Notes under the pieces: generated by a model | The model's database searches: none | What the model saw: only the letters and a program-made list of their open reading frames with translations | Told to the model about the DNA's origin: nothing | Position numbers and translations under genes: made by a program | Shown: piece by piece, positions 7,057 to 14,669 of the stretch | Layout of the letters: each line of letters opens with the position of its first letter | Position numbering within the stretch: the stretch's first letter is position 1 | Assembly: GCA_964581355.1 (NCBI GenBank) | Contig: CAZOOA010000043.1 | Location: forward strand, 1-24,954 | DNA length: 24,954 nt | Direction of reading: 5' to 3' | Source of the DNA: CAZOOA01 sp964581355 | GTDB lineage: Bacteria > Bacillota > Dethiobacteria > DTU022 > UBA8154

Positions 7057-7527
7057 TTATTGGACAGCCTTTTTCCGGGATATTTTGTAAGATATCCAGG
7101 GGAACAAGACCCAAAGAGCAAAGAATATAATGCTCCCCACAGCCACTTTCAATAGATCCTCTGCACCACTAACACTCCAGGTGCCGGCCAAGACCATAAG
7201 CAAAGAAAAAACTACAGTGGCAGCAAGGCCATTACGAGCAACCTTTTTAAACTTAAAACCCTGCTCCCCCTCGTACTTGGCCTCGTGCAGTCGGCCTGCA
7301 CTTAAGAACCGGATGAGGATATAAATACTTGCTCCGAGAAACAGCAGGGAAATGTCCCAAGTGCTTTCCAGCGGATGATTTAAAATTATAGTCCGCAGAA
7401 TTAACAACAAAAGCAGGCCATAATACAGCAGGTAAAAAGCTTCCTGGTAAATCTGGTTATCCTTTTTCTGCGTTCCTTGATGCGACTGATGCTGTTGATG
7501 TTCTTGATTCTTTTTTTCTGCACTCAT
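7057..7527 (-). CDS. Four-helix integral membrane protein of unknown function
   Basis: The 156-residue product has a hydrophilic N-terminus of about 25 residues rich in Gln, His and Lys. Four hydrophobic segments follow, at about 30-48, 58-73, 100-117 and 126-147, and then a basic tail (YKISRKKAVQ). GGAGGG stands 7 bases before the ATG at 7527, a good ribosome site. The layout (YQEAFYLLYYGLLLLLILRT, a charged loop, then two more helices) resembles small DUF-type Firmicutes membrane proteins, often found beside XRE regulators. No such regulator is adjacent here. Function unknown. Confidence 0.7.
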   Translation of the reverse strand: MSAEKKNQEHQQHQSHQGTQKKDNQIYQEAFYLLYYGLLLLLILRTIILNHPLESTWDISLLFLGASIYILIRFLSAGRLHEAKYEGEQGFKFKKVARNGLAATVVFSLLMVLAGTWSVSGAEDLLKVAVGSIIFFALWVLFPWISYKISRKKAVQ

Positions 7528-7675
7528 ATTTATCCCTCCTCATTTAAAAAATGTTCTTGGGGATTGGAAATACATTCTTCCGCAATTAAGCTTCCAGACC
7601 ACCTTAAAAACTGCAAAGGACTCACTTCATTCTTCCTCCTCGACTTCCCCTAAGAGTTCAACAAGCTAAAAAAAT

Positions 7676-7693
7676 AACCTCCCACCGGAGATT
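7676..7693 (-). terminator. Terminator downstream of the SET-domain gene
   Basis: AACCTCC and GGAGATT form a 7-bp stem with one mismatch around a CACC loop. On the minus strand it is followed by ATTTTTTTA, and on the plus strand by GTTTTTTT, so it may work in both directions. It lies 45 bases beyond the stop of the SET-domain gene at 7738. Confidence 0.6.
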
Positions 7694-7737
7694 GTTTTTT
7701 TCCATTTTTTATGTAAAATGTTTGTAAACTGCGCCGA

Positions 7738-8115
7738 TCACAGGATAACGTCGAACCACACAGGAGATTTGTCCTTGGGATTTCGGTTGTAATTAATTGT
7801 AATCTCTTCACCGGCCTGAATGCCCCGCAAGGCATTAAACTGGATGATCATTTCCTGATCATTTACCTGGTAAACCGCATTGGGTGTATAGGAGTGGTTG
7901 TATAATGAGCCATAGCCCATGGCGATAGCGACATGTTCCTTGTTGGGACCAAAACTGAACCAATAATTGCTTAAAACCGTGTTTTTAATATAACTCCATT
8001 CCCCGGAAGGAATAACCAGTACCGGTGCTTTTTCAATCAACTCATCCCCGGCAATCGCACGTCGGGCAAACACTCCCCTGCCCTTGCCCGGGGTGTTTTG
8101 CACATAAACAGACAT
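7738..8115 (-). CDS. SET-domain protein, probable protein-lysine methyltransferase
   Basis: This 125-residue protein is essentially a minimal SET domain. The SAM-binding N-terminal motif is GKGRGVFA (residues 10-17). The pseudoknot motif reads GYGSLYNHSYTPNAVY, with the NHSxxPN core that contacts SAM and the substrate lysine channel. The C-terminal motif is GEEITINYN with the catalytic-type tyrosine. Bacterial SET proteins of this size are known but their substrates are mostly uncharacterised. The ATG at 8115 has a GGAG about 12 bases upstream, longer than usual, and no alternative in-frame start fits better. It lies downstream of a second, degenerate SET gene on the same strand, probably in the same transcript. 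Confidence 0.85.
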   Translation of the reverse strand: MSVYVQNTPGKGRGVFARRAIAGDELIEKAPVLVIPSGEWSYIKNTVLSNYWFSFGPNKEHVAIAMGYGSLYNHSYTPNAVYQVNDQEMIIQFNALRGIQAGEEITINYNRNPKDKSPVWFDVIL

Positions 8116-8268
8116 GTTTTTAAGCCGCTCCTTTATTGCTAATGGTCAGCCCCCGGATCGAACTGGTTGAAACAAGGGCACGGCATATTGAATCCAAGGG
8201 ATACATAGAGATTACGACAAAGGCCAGCCAGACCGGCCAGGAAAGAGGCAGGATATAAAAAAAGTATA

Positions 8269-8643
8269 TTAAGCCTGTCCCGGTTGCCGGCGGTCAACAG
8301 TTATCTCTTCTCCCTGCTTAATATCCCTGGCTGCAAAAAACTCCAGGACCATGAAGTCCAATTGCTGTACAAAATACACTGCAGGCTTATGGATGGAATT
8401 TCGAAAAAAAGATCCTTTGCCCAGGGCGAGGGCGGCATCTTTATTTTCTTTTCCCCAGGGATAGCCGTAAAAGCGCAGCACCGTCTGGGTAATCTGCGAC
8501 CATTCTTCAGCCGGGATAGGGATAACAGGAGAGCGTTCCAGGAATTCTCCTGTTTTAAAAGCCCGGCCTGCAAAAACCCGCTGCCCTTTAAGTTCAAGGT
8601 ATGGATGAAGTTCCGGGGAAAGATCCATTGGCTGTCGCTCCAT
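8269..8643 (-). CDS. Degenerate SET-domain paralogue, probably catalytically inactive
   Basis: The product (about 124 residues) aligns end to end with the adjacent SET protein: LKGQRVFAGRAFKTGEFLERSPVIPIPAEEW against GKGRGVFARRAIAGDELIEKAPVLVIPSGEW. The active-site motifs are changed: GKGRG becomes LKGQR, NHSYTPN becomes RNSIHKP, and INYN becomes VDRR. It should therefore bind SAM poorly or not at all and lacks the usual tyrosine. Yet the frame is intact and AGGAG stands 6 bases before the second ATG (8643; the first is at 8646). That suggests retention as a structural or regulatory partner of the active paralogue, though recent decay is possible. Confidence 0.72.
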   Translation of the reverse strand: MERQPMDLSPELHPYLELKGQRVFAGRAFKTGEFLERSPVIPIPAEEWSQITQTVLRFYGYPWGKENKDAALALGKGSFFRNSIHKPAVYFVQQLDFMVLEFFAARDIKQGEEITVDRRQPGQA

Positions 8644-8687
8644 CATAGTCTCCTGCTAATAATGGCATCAATGCGCTTTAGTTACCT

Positions 8688-9086
8688 TTACAGGAGTTTT
8701 ATCCAAACTTTTCGCTGCCGGGGCCCGTCAAATTCGCACAGAAAAACCCCCTGCCATGTTCCCAGGCACAACCTGCCTTCAGACACAATCACCTGTTGAG
8801 AGGGGCCAATGATTGAAGATTTAATGTGGGCATCTGAATTTCCTTCAAGATGTTGATAGCTCGCCTTTTGTGGAACAATTTTTGATAACATTGCCGTCAG
8901 ATCATGAATGACATCTGGATCGGCATTTTCATTGATTGTCACCCCGCAGGTCGTATGAGGGACAAAGATTAGACAGATTCCGTCCTTATAGCTATTGTTA
9001 GCAATGACCTTCTTGACCAGGGGGGTGAGATCGATCATCTCTTCTCTTTGTGAGCTCTTTACTTGAACTTCCACGTATTTTTCCAT
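8688..9086 (-). CDS. yjbQ: YjbQ/UPF0047-family protein
   Basis: The 132-residue protein has the family signature throughout: FVPHTTCGVTINENADPDV near residues 46-64, HLEGNSDAHIKSSIIG in the middle and LGTWQGVFLCEFDGPRQRKV near the C-terminus. UPF0047 members are small trimeric proteins with conserved histidines. The E. coli protein has been linked to thiamine-phosphate synthase side activity, but the physiological role is unsettled. AAAGGGG lies 7 bases upstream of the ATG at 9086. It sits just upstream of the SET pair on the same strand, so co-transcription is likely. A second family member lies at 18953-19366. Confidence 0.92.
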   Translation of the reverse strand: MEKYVEVQVKSSQREEMIDLTPLVKKVIANNSYKDGICLIFVPHTTCGVTINENADPDVIHDLTAMLSKIVPQKASYQHLEGNSDAHIKSSIIGPSQQVIVSEGRLCLGTWQGVFLCEFDGPRQRKVWIKLL

Positions 9087-9127
9087 AAATTAACCCCTTT
9101 CTTCCCAGCGCTTAAGTTGTTCCAACC

Positions 9128-9188
9128 CATTACTGCCCTGTGCCCTGGCTCAACGGTAGTTTTGCCCAGGAGAAACCAGGCAGTAATG
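9128..9188. repeat. Imperfect long hairpin with 10-bp perfect ends
   Basis: CATTACTGCC at 9128-9137 and GGCAGTAATG at 9179-9188 are perfect complements, and inside them CCCTGG faces CCCAGG-type sequence. No T-run follows on either strand. It could be a remnant of a miniature element or an RNA structure between the small ORF and yjbQ. Confidence 0.4.
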
Positions 9189-9351
9189 CACGGCTACCAA
9201 AACAGGGAATGCCTTTTCGCGGTCCCGTGATGTTCAGGTAGCGGTGCTCAGGAAAATGTTTATAACAGCAATATTTTTTCCGCTTTACAAAAGCGCTAAA
9301 GTTGGAGTATAAATAGTAAATTCTCTCTTGTTCATTCGCCTCTTCACTCAT
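9130..9351 (-). CDS. Doubtful small hypothetical protein
   Basis: An ATG at 9351, preceded by AGGAG only 3 bases away, opens a 73-codon minus-strand frame (MSEEANEQERIYYLYSNFSA..., then a cysteine/tyrosine-rich AFVKRKKYCCYKHFPEHRYL). The last third overlaps the imperfect hairpin at 9128-9188 and looks like random translation (PGFSWAKLPLSQGTGQ). No family recognised. It may be real in its first half with a disturbed tail, or not a gene. It would be the first gene of the yjbQ-SET cluster. Confidence 0.3.
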   Translation of the reverse strand: MSEEANEQERIYYLYSNFSAFVKRKKYCCYKHFPEHRYLNITGPRKGIPCFGSRALLPGFSWAKLPLSQGTGQ

Positions 9352-9411
9352 AATCTCCTGCAAAACCCGGGCTGTTGTTGGCCGCGGTTTTACTTTATAA
9401 AACTCGACAAT

Positions 9412-9440
9412 TTGACAAAAACTAGCTCAATGCCTATAAT
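9412..9440 (+). promoter_or_regulatory. Consensus sigma-A promoter of the Mn2+-exporter leader
   Basis: TTGACA (9412-9417), exactly 17 bases, then TATAAT (9435-9440): both hexamers are perfect consensus. It stands about 50 bases upstream of the riboswitch, so the gene would be strongly transcribed and controlled mainly through its leader RNA. Confidence 0.85.
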
Positions 9441-9487
9441 TAGAAAGAGAAACAAGCCCGATAAAATGATCATATTTATTTTGCTGG

Positions 9488-9601
9488 CAAAGTTAAAGGG
9501 GAGTAGCCAACACCCAAGGGTGCTGGTGGGCGTCAACATGCTGGCTGTTCTTCAGCCTGGCCCCACCGTTGATATATCCAGATCAACTGGCGAGACTTTT
9601 G
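9488..9601 (+). ncRNA. yybP-ykoY (Mn2+-sensing) riboswitch aptamer
   Basis: The leader contains the hallmark AAAGGGGAGTAGC (9495-9507) and the matching 3' element GGCGAGAC (9589-9596). Pairing regions between them include ACCCAAGGGT and GGCTGTTCTTCAGCC-type hairpins. CAAAGT before the first element can pair with ACTTTTG after the last to close the aptamer. yybP-ykoY RNAs bind Mn2+ and commonly control manganese exporters, including UPF0016 genes, which matches the gene 140 bases downstream. Exact boundaries are approximate. Confidence 0.85.
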
Positions 9602-9642
9602 ACGCGGTTATACCCGTGTTATAAGTCTCGCATTTTAATTTT
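9590..9642 (+). terminator. Riboswitch-controlled terminator
   Basis: GCGAGACTT (9590-9598) and AAGTCTCGC (9623-9631) form a 9-bp perfect stem followed by ATTTTAATTTT. The left arm reuses the bases that close the aptamer, so the two folds exclude each other. This predicts termination without Mn2+ and read-through when Mn2+ stabilises the aptamer. Confidence 0.75.
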
Positions 9643-9740
9643 AGGAGCAAATATTCCTTTTCCGCTCCCAGCTCCTTTTGCCAGGGCGGCAAAGCGCTAT
9701 AATCCAATTCAAAAGATATGCGTTGAAAGGAGAACAATTC

Positions 9741-10409
9741 ATGTCAATAATGTTTGGGGCATTTCTAATGATTTTTCTGGCAGAGATGGGCGATAAGACA
9801 CAGCTTCTGGCTTTCAACCTGGCCACCCGTTACCGGCCCAGTGTTGTTCTTTTGGGCGTGTTTTTTGGCACCCTGGTCAATAACGGGACTGCCATCTTCA
9901 TCGGGACAATGTTAGGGGAAAGGATCAACATGGAAATTATCACCCTGGTTTCCGCCCTGGCATTTTTAGGCTTTGGCACCTGGACCTTGTTCGAGCGAAG
10001 TGAAAATGACCCGGAAAAACAAATAACCGCAAAAAGCGGCCTGCGTGCATTTTTTTCGGTTTTTTCCCTGTTTGTCATTTTGGAAATGGGCGACAAAACT
10101 CAGATCGCTTCAGCTGTTTACGCAGCCCGGTACGATGCCCCCTTTTTGACGCTGGGCGGGGTGTTGGCAGGCATGCTGTTGGCCGATGCCCTGGGAATAT
10201 ATCTGGGACACCGGCTGCAAAACGCTGTCTCCACCTTTGTGTTGAAAATAATTTCCAGCGGCATGTTTTTTATCCTGGGGACACTTAATTTCTTATCTTC
10301 AGAAATAATCCCTGCCAGATACAACCTGCTTTTAGTGCTTTTTTTCGCTCTCGTATTAAAGTTCTTTTTCGCCCGCCTGAAACGGGAAAAACAGGAGGCT
10401 AACCTGTGA
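9741..10409 (+). CDS. GDT1/UPF0016-family Mn2+ exporter
   Basis: The 222-residue membrane protein carries the duplicated family signature EMGDKT at residues 15-20 (LAEMGDKTQLLAF) and 115-120 (LEMGDKTQIASA), each in a predicted membrane helix of one three-helix half. The acidic linker around residues 85-100 separates the halves. Family members (GDT1/TMEM165, bacterial MneA/Mnx types) move Mn2+ or Ca2+ out of the cytoplasm. AAAGGAG 8 bases before the ATG at 9741 fixes the start, although the frame is open further upstream. Expression should rise with Mn2+ through the riboswitch and terminator in its leader. It is convergent with a CDF-type metal transporter. Confidence 0.92.
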   Translation: MSIMFGAFLMIFLAEMGDKTQLLAFNLATRYRPSVVLLGVFFGTLVNNGTAIFIGTMLGERINMEIITLVSALAFLGFGTWTLFERSENDPEKQITAKSGLRAFFSVFSLFVILEMGDKTQIASAVYAARYDAPFLTLGGVLAGMLLADALGIYLGHRLQNAVSTFVLKIISSGMFFILGTLNFLSSEIIPARYNLLLVLFFALVLKFFFARLKREKQEANL

Positions 10410-10422
10410 AGTCACCAGCTTT

Positions 10423-11421
10423 CTATTCCTCTATTTTTTTTTGCTGACTTTTATCCCGAACAGTGGTTATACCCTCCCAAGTTGGGGCTGACAAGTTGGG
10501 ACTGACATGAATAAACACTTCGTCCACATGTTCAATTTGTTCCATGATGGCCTCTTTTGCAGATATAGCCAGCCCGTGCCCTTCTTCTACAGTCATCTGG
10601 CCATCCACAACAATTACTAAATCAATGATAATGGAACTTCCATACTTGCGGACTTTAACCTCCCGCACCTGTTTTACCCCCGGAACACTCTCCCCGCAGG
10701 CGCAGATTTCATCACAAAGCTCCTGGTCAGGAAGAGCATCGATCAACTCATCCACGGCTCCCCGCAGTAATTTAAAGCCAACCCCAATGACAAAAAAAGA
10801 AACCAGCGCTGCCAACAGCGGGTCCAGGATGGGGTAACCGGCCCTGGCTCCCAGTATGCCGGCCAGAGCCACCACGGAACTAAGGGCATCGAGCCGGTGG
10901 TGCCAGGCATCTGCTGAAAGGACTGTACTTTTTATCCTCTTTGCCGTAAACATCACATAGTGATAGGATAGTTCTTTAATGATGATCGAAGCAAGTGCAG
11001 CCCAGACAGCTATTTCATGGGGAATTATAATGACCCCTTTGGAAATCTGGTTGTACGCAGAAACCAACATACCTACCCCGGCACCGATCAAAACAATGGA
11101 CACAATTTTTGCAGCAACCGATTCAATCTTCCCGTGACCATAAGGATGGTTCCAGTCCGCGGGCTTTTTGGATAGCTTTAAGGCAACCAAAACTCCGCCG
11201 GTAGTTAAAACGTCAGACAAGGAATGAATTGCATCGGCCACCAGGACTGAACTGCTGCCCACTATGCCGGCCACAAATTTGATTAAGGTTAAAAAACCAT
11301 TTATTAGAAGAACATGAAAACAGACTCGTTCCCCACTTACTTCCTTTTCACGGCTGAGCGAGGGCGCATTTTCCTGAGCCCGATCTTTAACTGGGTCGTT
11401 TAATGGCTTTTTCTTTTTCAT
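10423..11421 (-). CDS. Cation diffusion facilitator (CDF) metal exporter
   Basis: This roughly 332-residue protein has six predicted membrane helices and a cytoplasmic C-terminal metal-binding domain (VRKYGSSIIIDLVIVVDGQMTVEEGHGLA, EQIEHVDEVFIHVSP). The transport-site motifs are HSLSD in helix 2 (about residues 66-70) and HHRLD in helix 5 (about 174-178), plus NHPYGHGKIE between helices 2 and 3. An H-D/H-D site is the pattern usually seen in Zn2+-transporting CDFs; Mn2+ members tend to have N/D-rich sites. I chose the ATG at 11421, preceded by AGGAG, over a frame extension to 11466. A TATAAT-type box lies upstream near 11490. It faces the Mn2+ exporter tail to tail. Confidence 0.88.
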   Translation of the reverse strand: MKKKKPLNDPVKDRAQENAPSLSREKEVSGERVCFHVLLINGFLTLIKFVAGIVGSSSVLVADAIHSLSDVLTTGGVLVALKLSKKPADWNHPYGHGKIESVAAKIVSIVLIGAGVGMLVSAYNQISKGVIIIPHEIAVWAALASIIIKELSYHYVMFTAKRIKSTVLSADAWHHRLDALSSVVALAGILGARAGYPILDPLLAALVSFFVIGVGFKLLRGAVDELIDALPDQELCDEICACGESVPGVKQVREVKVRKYGSSIIIDLVIVVDGQMTVEEGHGLAISAKEAIMEQIEHVDEVFIHVSPNLSAPTWEGITTVRDKSQQKKIEE

Positions 11422-11604
11422 CTGTCTCCTCTTCAACAACTTATTCACCAGAGCCGTATCAAGCAACTCATTTTATTATTTAATTATAACATTATAACAT
11501 GTGTCTCCAAAAAAAACTCGTTAAGTATGGGGACGATTCTTTTACTTCCGAAGTGAAACAAAGGACCGCAAGGGAGGTAAAACTGCACTTTTTATCCTTT
11601 TGCG

Positions 11605-12228
11605 CTATCCTTTTTTTTTATAGTAGGTTTCAAAACCATTGTTTACCATGGTGCTTCCACCGGGAACTTGAACCAAAACCAGGAAAGCACTCAAGAGGTC
11701 AACAGAAGATGCCAGCGCATTCAGCATTACAAGAAAGGCAATAATTCCAGTCAATAGACTGAAAAAACCCAAAACAACAGGCAGCAGTACCGACAAAAGA
11801 ATAAAGGGGACTATACTGATGACAAGAAACCTGTTTTTTGTCATTTTCTCCGTGGTGAAAACAAAACCACCCCAGGGGCGAATACCAAAGCAAGTATTGT
11901 CTGATCTGGGGAAACCGGGTATCAAGGCAGCATGCAGCAGTTCATGCAGGAAAATCATGACATATGCATAAAGGATATAATCGAACCTTATGTTTATATC
12001 AACAGTCCCTTGTTCTATCAAACCTTTCAATGATTCAACAAAAACATTGTCGTATTGGGAAATGATTGAATAACCAACCATGCCCGCCAGGATCATAAAA
12101 GGAAGAGAAAGCACAACAGCGGCCAGAAAACTGGAAGGCTCTTTTATTTTTTCCCATCCGTCGGCCATTAAAGACTCTTTTAAATTTTGGTCAGTGGGCG
12201 GAATCTTTTTCACGTATTTCATGGGCAC
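11605..12228 (-). CDS. DUF3267-type membrane zincin-like protein
   Basis: The 207-residue product has four to five hydrophobic segments (about 35-57, 83-98, 132-150, 153-171 and a C-terminal one). HELLH lies at 95-99 within a membrane-associated helix (YVMIFLHELLHAALIPGF). This is the layout of DUF3267 proteins, thought to be integral-membrane zinc metallopeptidases; activity is unproven. The frame opens with GTG (12228) immediately after the TAA of the upstream gene, with ATG at codon 3 (12222). Either way, translation is probably coupled to that gene. The beta-lactamase-like gene lies upstream on the same strand after a ~110-base gap. Confidence 0.75.
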   Translation of the reverse strand: MPMKYVKKIPPTDQNLKESLMADGWEKIKEPSSFLAAVVLSLPFMILAGMVGYSIISQYDNVFVESLKGLIEQGTVDINIRFDYILYAYVMIFLHELLHAALIPGFPRSDNTCFGIRPWGGFVFTTEKMTKNRFLVISIVPFILLSVLLPVVLGFFSLLTGIIAFLVMLNALASSVDLLSAFLVLVQVPGGSTMVNNGFETYYKKKG

Positions 12229-12528
12229 TTAACCTGGAATCCAGATCTTCTTGGCCTGGATTACCTGGGTCCCGCCTTTAAACCGCAACATTTCTGCTGA
12301 CTTTGTGAAAAAAATCAGTCCACGGAACCCAGCAAGATACTGGTAGTTTTTTTTCAAAAACCCTCCCTGGCTCACCACTACCAAGGGCTTTTCTTCCCGG
12401 TCAAGTAGTGCCCTGAAGTCTTCTGGTTCCACCTCTACTATGGCCCCCGATGCTTTGATCGCCTGGGCGACAACCGCCCCCGCAGCAGCTGCTGCAGCTG
12501 CTCCTCCGGCTGCTCCGCCAGCACTCAT
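12229..12528 (-). CDS. Small Ala/Gly-rich hypothetical protein
   Basis: From the ATG at 12528, which has AGGTGG 8 bases upstream, this gives a 99-residue protein. The N-terminus is a low-complexity run (MSAGGAAGGAAAAAAAGAVV) with the look of a membrane-inserting helix. The rest is a soluble-looking domain: VEVEPEDFRALLDREEKPLVVVSQGG, KKNYQYLAGFRGLIFFTKS, KKIWIPG. No recognised family. The stop abuts the start of the DUF3267 gene, indicating a two-gene unit. A partner or accessory role to the membrane peptidase is an inference from context only. Confidence 0.6.
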   Translation of the reverse strand: MSAGGAAGGAAAAAAAGAVVAQAIKASGAIVEVEPEDFRALLDREEKPLVVVSQGGFLKKNYQYLAGFRGLIFFTKSAEMLRFKGGTQVIQAKKIWIPG

Positions 12529-12649
12529 TTTATACACCACCTGTCGTTATGATTTTAACCTTTAAGATCTTCTTTAAACTTCCACCGCAGACCCTGGCAA
12601 ATGCCAACAGTACACAAAGTAGCGTTTTTGTTAATATCACATGTGGCGA

Positions 12650-13789
12650 TCAACAAAAATATGGCTTAATGGCCCTGAGAATTTTAGGTACAAACTGAAA
12701 GGGTACCGGACCGGCTGTGATCTGGCTGACATCTCCGGCCAATAAAACATCCAAAGGGGGGCAGTAGAAGAGCCATGAACCGGTTGCTCCGGAATGCCCG
12801 ATAAATTCAGGGAAAGGGCGAAATGGAGTCATGCTGCGGGGAACCAGCATGCGCATCATGCCCAGGCCGTACTCGATGGGCCAACCGGGACCCACGGGGC
12901 TGATGGAGAAGCCAAAACGGTTCCATTCTGCATACATGAGTTTAACGGTAGCTGGATCATCAAAAAGCTCGCCGCGAAGCAGGGCCCGCATAAATACCAG
13001 CAGCTCGCCGACAGTGCTGAAGGGATCTTTAAAGGAGGCCATGGCTTGAGGAATATTCAGAGGTCTTTCTTTATACCAGACAAAGGCAGTGGGTGAAACA
13101 GGGCCGGCCGGCACCATCCCCGGGTGGAAAGTATGTTGCAGGCCCAGGGGCTGATAAAACATCTCCTGAAACACTTCATGCAGGGGCTGCCCGGTAATTT
13201 CCTCGATGATGGCGATTAAAAGCTGGTAATTCGTGTCGGAGTAGCGGACCTTCTTATTCTTTGCTTCCAGCGGTTGAGGAGGGAAGAAGGGAGCATTGAC
13301 ATCCTTTACAATCCCAAGAATTTCTTCCAAAGACCATGACATATCGCCTTGTTCAAGGATATTATCGAAGAGGGTTTTTTCATTTTTCCTGCGGATAATA
13401 ATGTAATCCAGCAGGCCCGAAGAGTGGCCCAGCAGGTGCAGCAGGGTGATCTTCCCGGTGTAATCCACGCCCTTTAGCCGGTGCAAACCATTAATGAGAC
13501 CACCAGGCAGGTAAGCCGACATAGATTGTTCAATAGAGAGCCGCCCCTGTTCATGGAGCTTTAAGATGGCCGCAGCGATATACAGCTTCGTGATACTGGC
13601 AATCCAGAAAGGGATTTCAGGTGTCATGGATGTCCCATCCGGACGGGCTATACCTTCAGCTCCCGACCATTTAAACGTTCCGTCCATACTCTCAACGGCT
13701 GCAACAGCATGATTGATATGCCTGGCTGCCGCCAGGCGTTGTAACTTCTGCTGCAGGACCATTTCCAGCTCGTCAGTTTTGGTTCCCAT
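12650..13789 (-). CDS. Serine hydrolase of the class C beta-lactamase / DD-peptidase superfamily
   Basis: The 379-residue protein has the three penicillin-recognising motifs in order. SITK is at about 65-68 (nucleophile Ser and Lys). YSD is at about 183-185, in place of the usual YxN. HSGATG near residue 330-340 is in place of KTG. The HLLGHSSGL stretch is typical of EstB/AmpC-like members. No signal peptide is visible, so it is probably cytoplasmic; an esterase or peptidase on a cell-wall or small ester substrate is as likely as a beta-lactamase. GGGGAGG 7 bases before the ATG at 13789 is a strong ribosome site. It follows the LiaF-like gene by 37 bases on the same strand, suggesting co-transcription and a link with cell-envelope stress. 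Confidence 0.85.
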   Translation of the reverse strand: MGTKTDELEMVLQQKLQRLAAARHINHAVAAVESMDGTFKWSGAEGIARPDGTSMTPEIPFWIASITKLYIAAAILKLHEQGRLSIEQSMSAYLPGGLINGLHRLKGVDYTGKITLLHLLGHSSGLLDYIIIRRKNEKTLFDNILEQGDMSWSLEEILGIVKDVNAPFFPPQPLEAKNKKVRYSDTNYQLLIAIIEEITGQPLHEVFQEMFYQPLGLQHTFHPGMVPAGPVSPTAFVWYKERPLNIPQAMASFKDPFSTVGELLVFMRALLRGELFDDPATVKLMYAEWNRFGFSISPVGPGWPIEYGLGMMRMLVPRSMTPFRPFPEFIGHSGATGSWLFYCPPLDVLLAGDVSQITAGPVPFQFVPKILRAIKPYFC

Positions 13790-13826
13790 GCCTTATCCTC
13801 CCCATGTGAATTGGCTATAACTTCAA

Positions 13827-14534
13827 TTATTCCTTCACTGTTACTTCGACTCCCCCCATAAAAGCTCGGCCATAGATTATTACCAACGCTCCGCCGTCTT
13901 CTCTTCCTTCCTGCCTAAATGAGGAAGAACCGATAATACCCCCGCTGCCTTCTCCCATGAACTCTACTCCTCCCAGAATAGCAGTCCCATCACATACGAC
14001 CGTGAGGTTGGGAGGAACGATAATATCTATACCCCCCATCACGGCTGTACAGCTCAACAAATACTCTTTTTCCTCTATCTCTGCTCGGCGGAGGTCCAGA
14101 TCGATTCCTCCCAAAAAAGCCCAGTAGTTAGCGCTTTCCAGTTTCCATTTCCCCTTTGTCCTATCCACCCCGCCCAGAAAGGCAATATTATTTTTTCCCT
14201 TGGAAAGGGGGCCTTTTACCAGGCTTATTCCTGCCAAAATAAGTACTACAGGCCAGAATATTTTCCAGAAATCGGCCATATCGAAATCCAAAAAACCCAT
14301 ATTCCTTCCTAATAGCACAAGCCCGACAACCAGCAAGACACCCCCTGAGATCAAGTTGCCTCTGCTTCTGCCCCTCGCTGCTAATATATTTGCTCCCCAA
14401 AGCAGCAACAGCAGCGGCCAGTATGTTCTCACAATATTTCCGAGATCGATTTCTGTAACGCCAAAATTGTTTAAAAGTACAATAATTCCCAATACAATTA
14501 GCACACCACCAATCCACCAGTTGCTTTTTGACAT
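13827..14534 (-). CDS. LiaF-like cell-envelope stress membrane protein
   Basis: This 235-residue protein has four predicted membrane segments in two hairpins (NWWIGGVLIVLGIIVLLNN and YWPLLLLLWGANIL; LISGGVLLVVGLVLLGR and IFWPVVLILAGISLV). A C-terminal beta-helix-like domain follows with repeated GG-x-D/E motifs (AFLGGVDRTKG, AFLGGIDLDLR, VMGGIDIIVPPNLTVVCDG, ILGGVEFMG, FMGGVEVTVKE). That is the LiaF (DUF5668 plus DUF2154) layout; LiaF in Bacillus restrains the LiaRS antibiotic-stress system. No LiaRS-like pair is present, so here it is an orphan or has another partner. The start at 14534 has GGGTGG upstream. Confidence 0.82.
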   Translation of the reverse strand: MSKSNWWIGGVLIVLGIIVLLNNFGVTEIDLGNIVRTYWPLLLLLWGANILAARGRSRGNLISGGVLLVVGLVLLGRNMGFLDFDMADFWKIFWPVVLILAGISLVKGPLSKGKNNIAFLGGVDRTKGKWKLESANYWAFLGGIDLDLRRAEIEEKEYLLSCTAVMGGIDIIVPPNLTVVCDGTAILGGVEFMGEGSGGIIGSSSFRQEGREDGGALVIIYGRAFMGGVEVTVKE

Positions 14535-14669
14535 TTTTCCACCCTCTCAACTATTATTTATTTCTTGCTCAGAACTGCTGAGACCTGTCAAATTTACTTT
14601 TAGCAAAACTTAATTTAATAAGTCCGGAAAAGCTCCTTAAATTGTCCATTTCGCTAAGCATATATTATT

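Noticed and set aside
8284..8799. 171-codon plus-strand open frame
   Set aside because: Antisense to the degenerate SET gene and the end of yjbQ; no family resemblance.
9678..9740. N-terminal extension of the Mn2+ exporter
   Set aside because: The strong AAAGGAG site before the ATG at 9741 and the conserved start just ahead of the first EMGDKT helix argue against using the upstream codon.
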